64,000 nucleotides of DNA from Symbiodinium natans (lineage: Eukaryota > Sar > Dinophyceae > Suessiales > Symbiodiniaceae), in assembly GCA_905221605.1 (NCBI GenBank), contig CAJNDS010000404.1:12501-76500 (forward strand). Direction: 5' to 3'. Position numbers and translations under genes: made by a program. This document shows positions 12,040-23,700 of the stretch, in pieces. Under the pieces are notes generated by a model. That model had not been told where the DNA came from. It saw nothing but the letters and a program-made list of their open reading frames with translations, and searched no databases. Within the stretch, counting starts at the first letter, position 1. Every line of letters begins with the position of its first letter.

Positions 12040-12300
12040 TATAGTATGTGCCAACCCCCAGAAAAAAGCTTGGAGATAGGTTTGCCGGGTGTCCTCAAGT
12101 GCCAACATCCAGAGAAGAGAAGGTTGCAGGAAGTCCCGTGGAGTATCTATCCCTAGGGTGCCCACCCCCAGAAAAGAGTCCCGCCCAGTATCCTTGGAGT
12201 GCCCCTCAGAGAATCCCACAGATGCTCCTGCCAAGTGTTCTTGGAGTGCCCACAGAGAATCCCGCAGAGAGTCTGCCGAGTGTTGTTCGACGGTCCACCC
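12040..12300 (+). repeat. Degenerate ~50-bp tandem repeat (GAGTGCCC family)
   Basis: Four to five imperfect units share GTGCCCACCCCCAGAAAA, CAGAGAATCCC and CCAAGTGTTCTTGGAGTGCC. A related stretch occurs at 43610-43715, so this is a dispersed family. Reading frames across it are not conserved. Confidence 0.75.
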
Positions 12301-12452
12301 CTCAATTGCCTGACCCAAAATGGCAGGGTGGCTCCCACATCGGCTGTAGGTTGAGGATGACCGAGGTTACTATTTGTTCGTAACGGTTTATGTCTTCGTT
12401 CTGATTCTGACTCCCTCTTGGCTGAAAACCCATGAATCCAGAAGTTAAAAAG

Positions 12453-12658
12453 AATTAAATCCTGATTTAATTGTTGCTTCTGGGTTGGGTTTTGACCTAC
12501 CTCGACATACCTTATCCCTACAAAAACACAATTAAATCGTGATTTAATTGTGTTTCTTTGCGTTTGACTGGAAGACAATTAAATCGTGAGTTAATGGTGC
12601 AGCAAAGACTTGTGCTAATTGGTACCTGTTTGCACCATTAAATCATGATTTAATTGCA
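12453..12658. repeat. Palindrome cluster, left of TTA array (4 copies)
   Basis: Four copies of a near-perfect inverted repeat with core AATTAAATC-NN-GATTTAATT, at 12453-12472, 12524-12555 (15-bp arms), 12576-12597 and 12631-12658. The arms extend differently in each copy (ACACAATT with AATTGTGT; TGCACC with its imperfect partner), so flanking bases have co-varied to keep pairing. See also the right-hand cluster at 13320-13572. Confidence 0.9.
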
Positions 12659-13312
12659 CTATTATTATTGCTCTTACTATTAGTCTTATTATTACTATTA
12701 CTATTAGTCTTATTATTATTATTAATATTAGTACTATTATTACTATTACTATTATTATTCCTATGATTATTATGTTTACTACTATTATTATCCTTATTCT
12801 TCTTCTTATTATTATTTTCTTATTACTATTACTATTACTATGACTATTACTATGACTATTACTATTACGATTACTATTTCTATTACTATTACTATTACCA
12901 TTACTTTTACTATTACTATTACTATTTCTATTACTATTACTATTACCATTACTATTACTATTGCTATTGCTATTGCTATTGCTATTGCTATTGCTATTGC
13001 TATTGCTATTATTCTTCTTCTTCTTCTTATTGTTACTACTATTATTATTATTACTACTATTATTATTATTCCTATTATTATCATTATTATTATTGCTATT
13101 ACTATTTCTATTACTTCTTCTTCTTATTGTTACTATTGTTAATATTGTTCTTCTTATTATTATTCCTATTATTCTCATTATTACTATTACTATTATTATT
13201 ACTATTATTATTACTATTACTATTACTATTACTATTACTATTATTATTATTATTATTGCTATTATTATTATTACTATTACTATTATTATTACTATTATTA
13301 TTACTATTACTT
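12656..13312 (+). repeat. (TTA)n / (TTACTA)n / (TTGCTA)n trinucleotide array
   Basis: About 650 bp of TTATTA, CTATTA, CTATTG and CTTCTT interspersions with no other sequence. It is flanked on both sides by the AATTAAATC palindromes. Long Leu, Ile or Asn/Ser ORFs through it are artefacts. Confidence 0.97.
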
Positions 13313-13319
13313 GAGGGGG

Positions 13320-13572
13320 AACAATTAAATCGTGATTTAATTGTTGAAAGGTAGGGGGGAACAATTAAATCGTGATTTAATTGTTTCTGCGGGTTGGGAT
13401 CGTCTAGCAGAAACAATTAAATCCTGATTTAATTGTTTTGCTTGAGAAGCTTGCCGGCATGGCATGCTGCGTCGCGCGACATCAACAGGCAATTAAATCG
13501 AGAGTTAATTGTGCTGGACCTAAGGGGCGTCGAGCCGGCCCGATGCCGGTCAATTAACTTCAGAGTTAATTT
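13320..13572. repeat. Palindrome cluster, right of TTA array (5 copies)
   Basis: Copies lie at 13320-13345, 13360-13385, 13411-13438, 13490-13511 and 13551-13572. The first two are exactly 40 bp apart and share AACAATTAAATCGTGATTTA. The last two are degenerate (GAGAGTTAATT, CAGAGTTAATT). Between 13385 and 13411 a further inverted repeat, TTTCTGC/GCAGAAA, links two palindromes into a larger hairpin with GGGTTGGG in its loop. Confidence 0.9.
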
Positions 13573-15355
13573 TCCTTAACTCTTGGATTCACTGTCTTCC
13601 CCTCTTGGCTGCAGCACAGGAGAGGTTCTTTAAATGAGCGTGTGAGTTTAAGTAAAGCCTGAGGTGCCGAGCGCTCAATTCTTTCCGCATGGATTCGAAG
13701 GGAGGCTGGTGGCTGTGCTGGATAAGTAGTGAGGGTGGCTGTTTTTTGCAAGATCTAGATGTTGCCGAACACCACATCAGGCTGGAGATGCAAAACTCGT
13801 GGGTGCCCGCGGGCGAAGTACCCATGGCTGACGACTTCTGTCAATTCAATCTGGCATGCAGGCGAGGATGCTCGAATCAAATTGTTAGGAAGACATCGAC
13901 AGACTGGCAGTGCGGCAGAACTGCAAGACACATCGGATCTGAGGCCGTTCATTGAGCTGAAGATTGTCTTGTGCAACGATGTATACACGGGCAACAGGTA
14001 GCTGCCTCAAGGCCTTGGGGTGTGCATCGGTATGTGCCGAAGCATGTAAGGCAGGCAATCAGCTACGAGGAGGCAGAACAGGCCGTGTCGTCCTCACTAC
14101 CGCCAGAATGCATGGGAAAGGTGTTGGTGCGAGTTTTCCAGAAAAGGTGTTGGTGCTCCGGTGCTTGTCTGTCGCGAAGAAAGGTCTCAATGCCTGATGC
14201 GAAGCCCACGCTAGGTGGCCTGTGCACCCGTGTGGACGCTTGCGCTGCACATGATAGCACTAGTGCTTAGTGCTAGCTGTGCTGCAGGAGCCATTTGTGC
14301 ACACTTGGACAACTTCGAAGCCGCGCTGAAACCGGTGCTTCGGCGGCTGGTAGAATGGGATGAAGATGGATAAAGTGTTGATGTTTTGCGTATTGTGTCT
14401 GCCTACGGAGTATACAGTGATGTCGCGAACAAGCTGCCAAACGCAAGTGTGTGCCCGTCTAGAGCCGCAGGTACCTCGGTTGGGGAACTTTTGGGTGAGC
14501 CCCAGATGATCGTGACGCACTTCCTTGATGCTTACAAGAGCTGACAGTTGCATTGCTACCAATATGATGATCTCCAGTGAGTCACAGGCCGCCTTCCGGG
14601 GCTGCAAATTGCTAATATAGCAGTTTGCGAGTTTCACCGAAGTTCAGTAGCAGCCAAAGTAGCGCCCAGTCAAACTGGATTTTGAGAATGTACATAGTGC
14701 ACATAGTTCTTGGGGCCAGAGGTCAACAGTGTCAGGAGCAGGGTCTAAGGCTTGAGGTAGTTTATGGCTCTGTTGGCTCTAAGCTTGGGCTTTGCACTCG
14801 TGTGAAGCAGGCTCGGGCTGCACGCGCCGGCCCGTCGCAGGGAGGTTGGAGGGGCGGTTTTGGGGGTGTTTAGAAGTGTGTCAGCAGCTCCAAGCGTCCA
14901 ACCCCATCTCACGGGTTAACAGTAGCCAGAGGACGCCGTGCTGTGCTTTCTGGCTCGATGCGTGAATGGGGGCAATCGTGCAGCAACACCTTAAGCTTGG
15001 GCAGAGCGTGCGATCCCCAGACTTGAATGAGACCTGCCCCATGTCATGTCATGTCATGACATGTCAAGAGCTTCCATTGCTGGAGGTAATGCCCAAGAAA
15101 AGAAAGAGGATCCCTCAAGCGGAGGGGCCGCGCGGACCTTGGGTGGTACGGTGGAAAGGTGAAAACCGTTCTACTGGTGCATCTGGCATGGATCGGAGTC
15201 GGTATTCCCTTTATACATCGCTTGCCTTTGAGAGCTTTGATGTTGTAGAGTATGTTCGTCTCTTTTCGTGCGTCCTTCAGGTTGTCTGCCAGCTCTGGTG
15301 TCCAAGTGTCTGAACTTTCGGAGGTGGCTTACTGTCGGGGTGAAGCTTGTGAAAA

Positions 15356-15413
15356 AAAGATATATATATATATATGTCTACATATATATAATATACATAT
15401 ATATATATATGTA
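15356..15413. repeat. TA / TATACA microsatellite
   Basis: An alternating TA run with a few GTCTACA interruptions. It is largely self-complementary and could fold as one hairpin. Confidence 0.9.
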
Positions 15414-18400
15414 TTGTGATGTATCTACAGCATCGGGGTTGGCACTCTCATGATTGTGGTTTGTCCTGTGCAGCAATGCCTGCACCACCCGGCGCAAGCT
15501 TCGGCTTGAAGCTTGTTCACTGGTTTTTGGATGTTCGAGTTTCTGCCATCACCTCTGCTTTATAGACCATGGCGGAAGGTTGAAACTTTAACACCCAAAC
15601 CTGATTCGCCTTAATGCTGAGCCATAAGCTTGTGGAGCCTTACGACTGGAATGGGCTCATTCGGCCAACCTGCATTCACGATGAATGGTCCGGGTGGATC
15701 TGCTGCAGCAGCGTTTGTCCCTCAATGCACTTGCGGGCGTTGAGGCCAGATGCTTCTGCTGCGGAGATTAACGAGGCAGTGGGCTGCAGTACTTCCGAGT
15801 TCCAAACGGTCTTCAAAGAATACGCTTTGCAGAGAGGTCCTGTTGGCACCTGCGAAGCGGTTGGGATCTCAGTCTTGCACATCGGCCTCGCGTTCCACTG
15901 CAAATGGCCTCGGCTAATATGCCCGTTCGTGGAAGGGCACGAAATCGAGCAGGAATCTGGGTCCAAAATCGATTTTCAAGTTGGTTTTACCATGTTTCAG
16001 CCTCTCCTGGCATCTGGGGCCCGTGAGTGGCCATGATCCAGCCTGCGTTGCGTTGCTAGTATGCATTGCTCCGCGCTCTTCCGTTGGTTCCTAAGGTCGA
16101 CCTTAGCCTCGCCGACATCAAAACAAGAAGCCAAGTCTGAAGCCAAGTGCCTCAACTCGACGCTGCCTGACAGACTTTTGTCTATGTTCAACTTTGCAGC
16201 TGTCTTGCACCTTCGCACATTCCTTGCTTTCTTTCGCCGTCTCTGTAGTCGTAGTAGTTGGAGTGGTTCTGGGAGGCCGGCCCGCAAAGCAAAGCCGAAA
16301 GCAAAGAGCGCACCAATCGCAGCCGCCAAATCTTCGCCGGTTCCATCGCCACCGCCCATTGAGAAGGTCTTCCGGCAATAGCAACAGCTGCAATTGAATG
16401 CAGCTCTCCGCAGCGAGTTGACTTCTGCTTCTGTGTCGCAAGAGGCGACCTTCGATGGAGCCAAGCTGGCGCTTGAGTTGCTGGAGGCACATTTCAGTGT
16501 CTATCTTGTGTCTGTCCGTGAGAAGCCGAACCAGGCTGCAACCACTCAGCTGTTGCGGCGTCGAGTCCTTGGACCGTGCGGCCTTGACACCTGAAAATTT
16601 TACCAACCAGCAACAGTCAAAGGGGGTCCAAAGGTCCTTCGCGCAAGCCTCATATTTCTGCAAAGTCCACTTTGAGAATTGCCGAGTTTAATCAGCCAGC
16701 TCCGATGTGGCAGTTGATTAGGCTCACAGCTGTTTGCTGAAGTGACGTGAGCACCAACAGCCTGTGTTGACCGAGAATGCGTACAAAGCTTCTCCAGTCA
16801 TTGCACATGTAAACGGCGGTTCAAGTCCAAGAAATCACGGGCAGGCATAATTCGAACCGAGGAAGGCTTGTACTGAAAACAAGCATCATCGGGCAAAGTT
16901 TCGCATGTTCGCAGAGTTCAGAGCTTGGCAGAACTGCAATCAGGTAGGGGCTGGTTCCGCGACGTGCGGTTGAGACGATCTGCTGACGTCTTGGCCTCAG
17001 CGGGCTGACGTGATTGATTAAGAGTGCCCAGTTAATACTCTTTGAGGCGCGTCTAATATCGCTCACTCTTTTCCCCTCACAGCGTTCGTCCTTTGTTCGT
17101 TCACGCACACGCCTGCAACAAGTGAACGCAACAAGCGCCTGTACAATATACTATTCATGCACTAGTTTATAATAGTATTAATATTGGGGCTCTTAGTGCG
17201 TTCTCCCGCCCGTCTAGTTTCCTGGCTCATGATTCCAAGGTGTTACACGGGTATAGCTGGAGAACCTGATGTTGCGGTCCCGAGGGTGGGTTCCTTGTCA
17301 AGAGAGTTCCTGTCACGTAGAAAGACTCATGATGGTACGGTTTCGGTGACGGCATTTCACTTTTAGGAATTTGTGGTACATGAGTGGTGCGTGCGGTCTT
17401 GTGCTTTGGCTCTACTAGTAGCGGGTAGATGCCTTCCAATGGAGCAACGTTTGCTCGCAGGATGTGTCAGGTTGCATTCTGGCCATAAATTTGCATTTCT
17501 ATATCCAAGAGCCAGATGCAAGCAGGTGCACCGTGCGCTGCTATGCAAGTTGACGTCCTCTGATGTCGCCCTTTGCAGGTTTGTTTCTGGGCTGGCTCTG
17601 CGAAGAGAGTAAAGCAGAATGGACAGCCTAGCATTATTCAGTTGCAAATGCCTCCACAGCACCACAATACGTCATCGACGCTGAAGTTCAATCTCTCCTC
17701 GCAGCCTCGCAGCCTTGCAGCTTGTGCTGAGGCATACATGCGAAGCAGTAAAGTATTTCAAAAAGCTTCATCGCGAGCCAGCCTCAGTCAAACAAGCATC
17801 GTTCCGTGAAGCATGCTCGCGTTCACACATGATCAAGCATGCCACGTGCGCCGTGTTGCTTCCAGCAGAGGTCAAGCGGCCAGTTCTGGCAAGGCTGACA
17901 AGGGTTTTGAGAAGCCAGGGCCAAAAGAGCTGGCCGCATACGAAGAGGTGGCTTTGCTGGCCTCACCAAATTTGAGCACCTGATCCGCAATTGCCCAGCT
18001 GAAGCGCAGTGTCGGGTCATAGGAGCTGCAAGCCCACCTCGAAGGGCTCAGAAAGAAACTTGGTTTGCTTCCCAGAAGCCGATTCCAGCATCTAAAGTCA
18101 GACTTCTGTGTAGTGTGCCAAGCTGAGGGACCACCCCCATGAATGAGAGCCGTGAAATCAGCGCAAACCTCAGCTGTTTCGCGGTCGTGCCAGAGTTGTG
18201 CCATGTCTGTGCTCAGCTGCTGTGAAGCAAAGGCCTCAAATCTGCGGGTCCTGGCCAAGTCATCGGAGCCAAGCTCAAGGCAGTCCAGTATAGATCAAGA
18301 ATTGAGAATTCACAACACGACGTGTCACTCAACGCCAGCCACGTGTGAAGGGCCTCAAGAAGAGAGCTGCTGAGCTTGAGAAGAAGCCGCGGTCGGTCAT

Positions 18401-18776
18401 CAAAGGCGACTTCCCTGCAGTTGGACAATGGTTGGTAGGTATGCAGGATTCAAAGGGCATGCTCCAGACTTTAGGGCGACACCAGGTTTTGGTGGCCCCC
18501 TAAAAGCCGCTTGTTAGACCTCGTTCAGTTCGTAGTGTGGACTCCATACGCCTTGAAAGATTGATCTCTGATCTCTCAACTCAACTGCAGTGTCTTGGCA
18601 TCTTGTGGCCCATCTTTTGTCTTTTCAGTGGTTGGGCTTTCGACCAGTTCAAGTTTGATGGGCCAGCGATAGTCCGCCCCCCTTTCTCTGGGGGCCCCTG
18701 GAGGTTTAAGGTTTGGGGTTAGGTGGTTTACGGGGCTTGTTTTTTTCCGGTGGCTTGGGCCTCTTTTGTGGGGGTG

Positions 18777-18845
18777 GTCCCCCTGGTCCTGATCCTCTGG
18801 TCGTCGGTCCCCTGCTCCTCCAGTCCCTGGTCCGCGGGCCCCCTG
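18777..18845 (+). repeat. Degenerate CTGGTCC repeat
   Basis: A short run of GGTCC/CTGGTC/CTCCTG units, related to the longer GTGGTCCTCTGGTCCC minisatellite at 33117-33262. Confidence 0.6.
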
Positions 18846-20681
18846 CTGCGAATTACAATAATATTTTCATTAGTAAGTCGAGTTACATCAGTCGTATCAA
18901 TTACAGCAATTACGCTAATATCCAGTAATGGCTCTTTGCCTTTTGGAATTACTATTTGCTAATTACTGCCGGCTAAATTACTATGTCCTGAGAAGTAAAG
19001 ATAAAGAATAACTAATGAAGCGCAAACATCTACATAGCAAGTAGTAAGTATCAAGTGCTACGTGCGATGTCTTCATCGCTAGTTTCTTTTTCGCGATGAC
19101 GATTTCATCACTTGTTGATGCTTGGCAAGTTGTGTAAATTCGTTGTAGTTCGGAAGCAGTCAGTTTTAATGACTGGCTAGTCAAAGCTAATTCAATACGT
19201 TGGAAGGAGCGTGTGAACAGCCAAATATGCTGCAAGTGACGTCAGCAGCCGGGAAGGGTCGCCAACGTTAGAAGAGCAACGGAGGCGCCAACGTCACGTT
19301 ATCAAAAACAAGTTCCACCGGCCAAGGGTTTTCATTTTTTGCCGAGGTCTGTTTAGGGTTAGAGGTTTTGGGGCTGTGGGTAGGATTTAGAATTTCGGGT
19401 TGAGGGTACAGAGTTTATGGTGTAGGATTTGCATGAGGGTTTTGGGATTAGGGGTGGGTGGGGGGGGCGGCATTGGGGGTAGGGTGCCATTCGGGGGGAT
19501 GGTTGGCGGAGAGCCCGAATCAGATAGTACGCAGATCCCGCCAACAGGAGGGGGGGAGTATGACAGGTTAAAACTTGTTGATGTGTTTTTTGTGGTGATC
19601 TTTTCTGGTTTTAAAACTTACCTCAAGCATGCTGTGGCTTTTCACTGTTTCTGGTCACATGTGGTCATTGTTTTGATCCTTGCTTTTTGTTTTGCGCTTG
19701 CTTCTGCGAGACTGAAAAGAGTGTGCCTTTTTTGACTTTTCAACACCGCGGTGTTTTCTTTGCCTTGTCCGTGCATGTTTTCCAGGTGCTCCTGAACTGG
19801 AGCTTATAAGGTTCTTGCATGCTGCACACTTGTGATGTGGGAGTTCTTTTGCACCACCCAAGCATGGAGATGTGGCTGCCAATGCCGACTGGTTCATGCC
19901 TGCCAAGTCTTTGCCGTTCACGGGCTTGCAATGGCTTGCAGTAGAGGATTGTATACGCACGTTGTTCACCTCATGTGCGCTTCGATCCTTCTGTTTCTTG
20001 TCTTCCTCGAACAGGAACTGTGCGGTCTGACTTGCTTGTCTTACTGCAGCCTGTCATGTTGCATGGAATCCTGTGCAGCAGCAGCCTTTCGTGAATTTGA
20101 GATGGCCAGGAAGAAGCGCAGATCCCAGAATGAAGGCAGAAAAGCTGTGCCCGAAAGAGACCCAGGTGCATGCAAGTGTGTATGCAGATTGCAATAGGAG
20201 AAGGCGAATGCTGGCAGGTGCCCAGAGTGAGATGTGAGGAATGCCAAAGCAGCAATGCGAGAACATCTAGCACCTCGCAGACAAACATTGCCTCCAGCTT
20301 GCCTCCTCACTTTGGTGGAGCATCATGGAGCAGCTGCGTGCATGCCGCATCAAAGGAAAGTACCTACAGATGCGTGGTGAGTTGCCATCAAAGTGCCCGA
20401 AAGTGCCCCATGATCTCCCTGACAGCACTGCGCCATGGACAAGCGGCTCGAAGACGTTTCATCGCTGGAGATTTCTGGAAGCCGACAAGCATGTCTGAAC
20501 CGTAGCTTCAGTTTCGACTCCCGGCTGTCTTAGCATCCAGGATTCCTGTTAGCATCTCATGTCATTCCTTACACTTCCCCTGACTTCTTTCGACAAGGAA
20601 CCAGGGGACTCAGGGGACGGTGTCTTCAAAGATCGTGCTTCCGCGTCTCGTTGGCCCAGCCCCAAGCTTGGAGGTGAGCCT

Positions 20682-20708
20682 GAATCCAACGAATCCAACG
20701 AATCCAGC
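20682..20708 (+). repeat. AATCCAACG x3 short tandem repeat
   Basis: Three 9-bp units (the last diverged) just before the first SDGRW core. Confidence 0.7.
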
Positions 20709-20728
20709 ATCTGCTTGGACTCACAGAC

Positions 20729-23700
20729 TCAGGTTGTACTATGGCAGTGATGGACGCTGGCATTTTGGTAGCACGATCAGCAAGAACACAGGGCAACTGG
20801 CCACTGTGCTGCGCAGTGTCTCGTCACATCTTGAAAAATATTTCACAATGTTGAACAATTTCCAACCTAATCTTCCTGTTTCGCTAGTGTGTCGAAGGCA
20901 TAAAGTAGGCTCCACACAGGCTCCCTGTGCGACACAAGCAGTCCTCCAGACAACGCCTGGGAAGAGCGAGTGTTGCTCTTTGGCCGGTTCTTTGGCTTTC
21001 AGCCCTCTTCCGCAAAGGTAAGTGGCTAGGCTTAACCGACTTGAGCAGTTTTTGTCTTTGCAGGTAACGGCAACATCAACGGGCGATTCTGTGAGAGAAT
21101 GTAAGGATGTGAGTTCTGGGAGGATTGCCGTGCTGCTTGGAACACTGCCAAGACTTCGGGTGCCTGCAATGCCTTGCAGATTCTGGATTGCGAGATCGCT
21201 GAGACTTGCTTCAAGAATCTTCAAGACAGTTTCAAGACTCCGAGACATTCGAGACGTAAGACACAGTTCAAATGAAGCATTGGTCTGAGTGCTGACGGCA
21301 TCGACTGGCCCTTGCTTAAACCTACCTCTGCGCATCTCGACACTACAACCTGCTGCAGCCCGCACCCGAGCCTACATCCCGTAATGGGCGCCAAACAAAA
21401 GGGCTTAGCGCGACCCCAGATGTCGGAGACCTGGAGTCCTAGAGTTTGCTGCGATGCAAGGAGCTGCGAATCCGAGTTGCCGACAGCCGATTGCCGTAAG
21501 AGTTGTTGAGAGCAAAACGGCTGTAAGAAAGCTTACGTTCTGGCTGTGCTGATCGTTGTTCGTCGTTCAGCACCATCGTCACCCTGAAACACCTCCTTCC
21601 TCTTTCTGCACTTTCCTCACTGTCACCCATGCCTGAACCTACCCCAAGTCCCACACCTCAGGGCCTCATCTTACTCCATCTCACACCTTCTTTGCACCCA
21701 ATGGCATTGCGACGGTTGCCTTTCAGCTCGCTGGTGTCTTCCATACCTGTTGTGCCTTCACTTCAACAGATGGGTGCTGCAAGACAGCTTGTGATAGTCT
21801 GCTATTTTGGGTCCTAAATTCTAAGAGATTCTGGTCGAACCCTAGCAGGTGACCCTTAACCCTTTGTTTATATATACGCCGTATATATTTAAGCTTATAT
21901 CGATCTGGCCTGGGATTCGGGCTTGTTTCCTGTCACAGGCCTCTCCCGAGGCCAGCAGCAAAACATACACATGTTGACCGAATGTCGTGATGCTAACATG
22001 CTCAGCTGGTCGCTCAAGCATGTGCCGTCACGCTGAGTTGCTGTCAGCTAGCGAGCAAACACCCCTAAATTAAACTTTAAACCCTAAACCAATGGCTAGA
22101 CAGGTGGCAAAAGAACACAGTGGTGAGTCTAGACTATGTGTGGCTCTGTTTAAATGTTGGTACTGCGTGTATCCATTTGGGGATACTAGCAATAACAACC
22201 CCTACTTCATGTAGACATGATGATCTGATACACAGGTACTGTCAATGAAAGCTGTGCATAGTGGTGCCCAGAAGCAGAGCATCTGGGATGTTTTGGGCTG
22301 GAAAGCAGCAAGCCCAACCCCTCATTCTCGAGCGCAGAATGGGGGGGTTTGGGTTGCTGAGCCTAAGCCGCTGCCGAAATGGGGGTTAGGTTTGGGTAGT
22401 TTTTTTGGCTGATCTGAGGATTTAGGGGTCCGTTCTGGCGCGGGGTAAGGGGTCCGTTCTCAAGCAATGTAAAACACAGGGTGGGACGTCTACAGAACAG
22501 ACCCCTAATCCTGTTTCACCGCCTTCCCGCCATCCCCTCTTCAGAACTCCGCCCCCTTGCCCCCCCTCTCCCCGAAAGCTTCAGTTCCTCTGAAAAAAGT
22601 GCAGGCGAGGAAGAAGAACAAAACCACGCAGAGGAGCAAGATCAAAATCAAGAGTCAAGCTCCCTCAATGACAAGCTTTGCAGAAAGCAGAGCAGAACGC
22701 CGATGCCAAAGCAAAGTGTGCCACAAAGTGAATGGTCCAGGATTTCAATGCCAAATGCAAAGGGGCAGAAAGGCAAAGGTCGAGCTCAGTGGCCCTGCAC
22801 CGAAGATAGCTATGCCAAGTAAGCGAGATTCGACTGGACAGACCCCGCCGAATCTTCCGCCAGACCCCAGAGAATGTCGTAGAAGTTGCAGGCTTCTCGC
22901 TGACGACATCACATGACATTAGCTTTGTTTCCGATTGCTCACAGGTCAATGCAAAGCTTCTTTGTGCCATCCATGCCAGAATGGCCGAAACCAGCATCGT
23001 GATTTCAATTTCGGCTCCTTACGTAACCTATGCAAAGCCCATATATAGCAATGTGCGCCGAACACGCATATACTCCTTGTATAAAGCATATATGGGCACG
23101 TCCCAAGGGTCCATCCCACCACCCCTTGATAAATCCTGAAAGGTTTAGCCGAAACGCCCTTCGGGCATAGTAGTCGCAGCTGATGAAAAGGTGTTGCATT
23201 TTCTTGAACGGACGCTGGATTGGAATCCAAGAACAGACATTGTGCTGATTTTGGAGCAGTTGGTGCTGTGGGTAATACTGAGGAGATCAATGCGATGTAT
23301 GATCAGATCATGAGTGGTTCGGAAGATGGGGAAGCGCCCAAGTTTCGCCAGAGAGGGAGGGACGCATGGCTTTACTACGCATCGGATGGTCGGTGGCATT
23401 TCGGGTTCGGTCGAGCTGCCGCAAGAAGTCTACCAGGAAATCGGCTACGCAGCCAAGAGTGCCAGCCGGGCACGCTTCCTGTCGACGTTCGAAACTGGGA
23501 GGTTCGTGGCAAAGGGGCAGGTTGTGAGCGGTGTTCGTTTCTTCCTTCACGTACGAGGCCCGGCGCAACGTTGCAATCATTGAGTGTGTGATCTGACAAG
23601 ATGTTGACCCGGTGCAGTCTGCATCAGGTTGCTTCGTGACGCTTCCGATGCTTGGTCTTGGCGGAACGACGTTTGGTCTGTATCAGCAGCCGTTGAGATC

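Larger units (their letters stand above)
13573..20700. other. Long sparse region, no confidently identified gene
   Basis: I find no domain I can name. Possible exon-like pieces: 13866-13998 (GEDARIKLLGRHRQ, then FIELKIVLCNDVYTGN), 15090-15270 (starts MPKKRKRIPQAEG, an NLS-like basic cluster), 16260-16378 (a Lys/Pro/Ala-rich tail) and 17715-17815 (helical). None has corroborating neighbours. A TA-rich microsatellite sits at 15356-15413 and telomere-like GGTTTAGG fragments at 18700-18730 and 19345-19490. Confidence 0.4.

Noticed and set aside
12615-13364. 249-codon minus ORF rich in Asn/Ser/Ile
   Set aside because: It is a translation of the TTA/CTA trinucleotide array.
12453-13572. CRISPR-like interpretation of the palindromic repeats
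   Set aside because: The repeats are palindromes with irregular spacing and no unique equal-length spacers; the context is eukaryotic.
16800-16880. tRNA-like T-arm motifs (GGTTCAAGTCC on plus, GGTTCGAATTA on minus)
   Set aside because: No matching D-arm, anticodon stem or acceptor stem could be paired around them.
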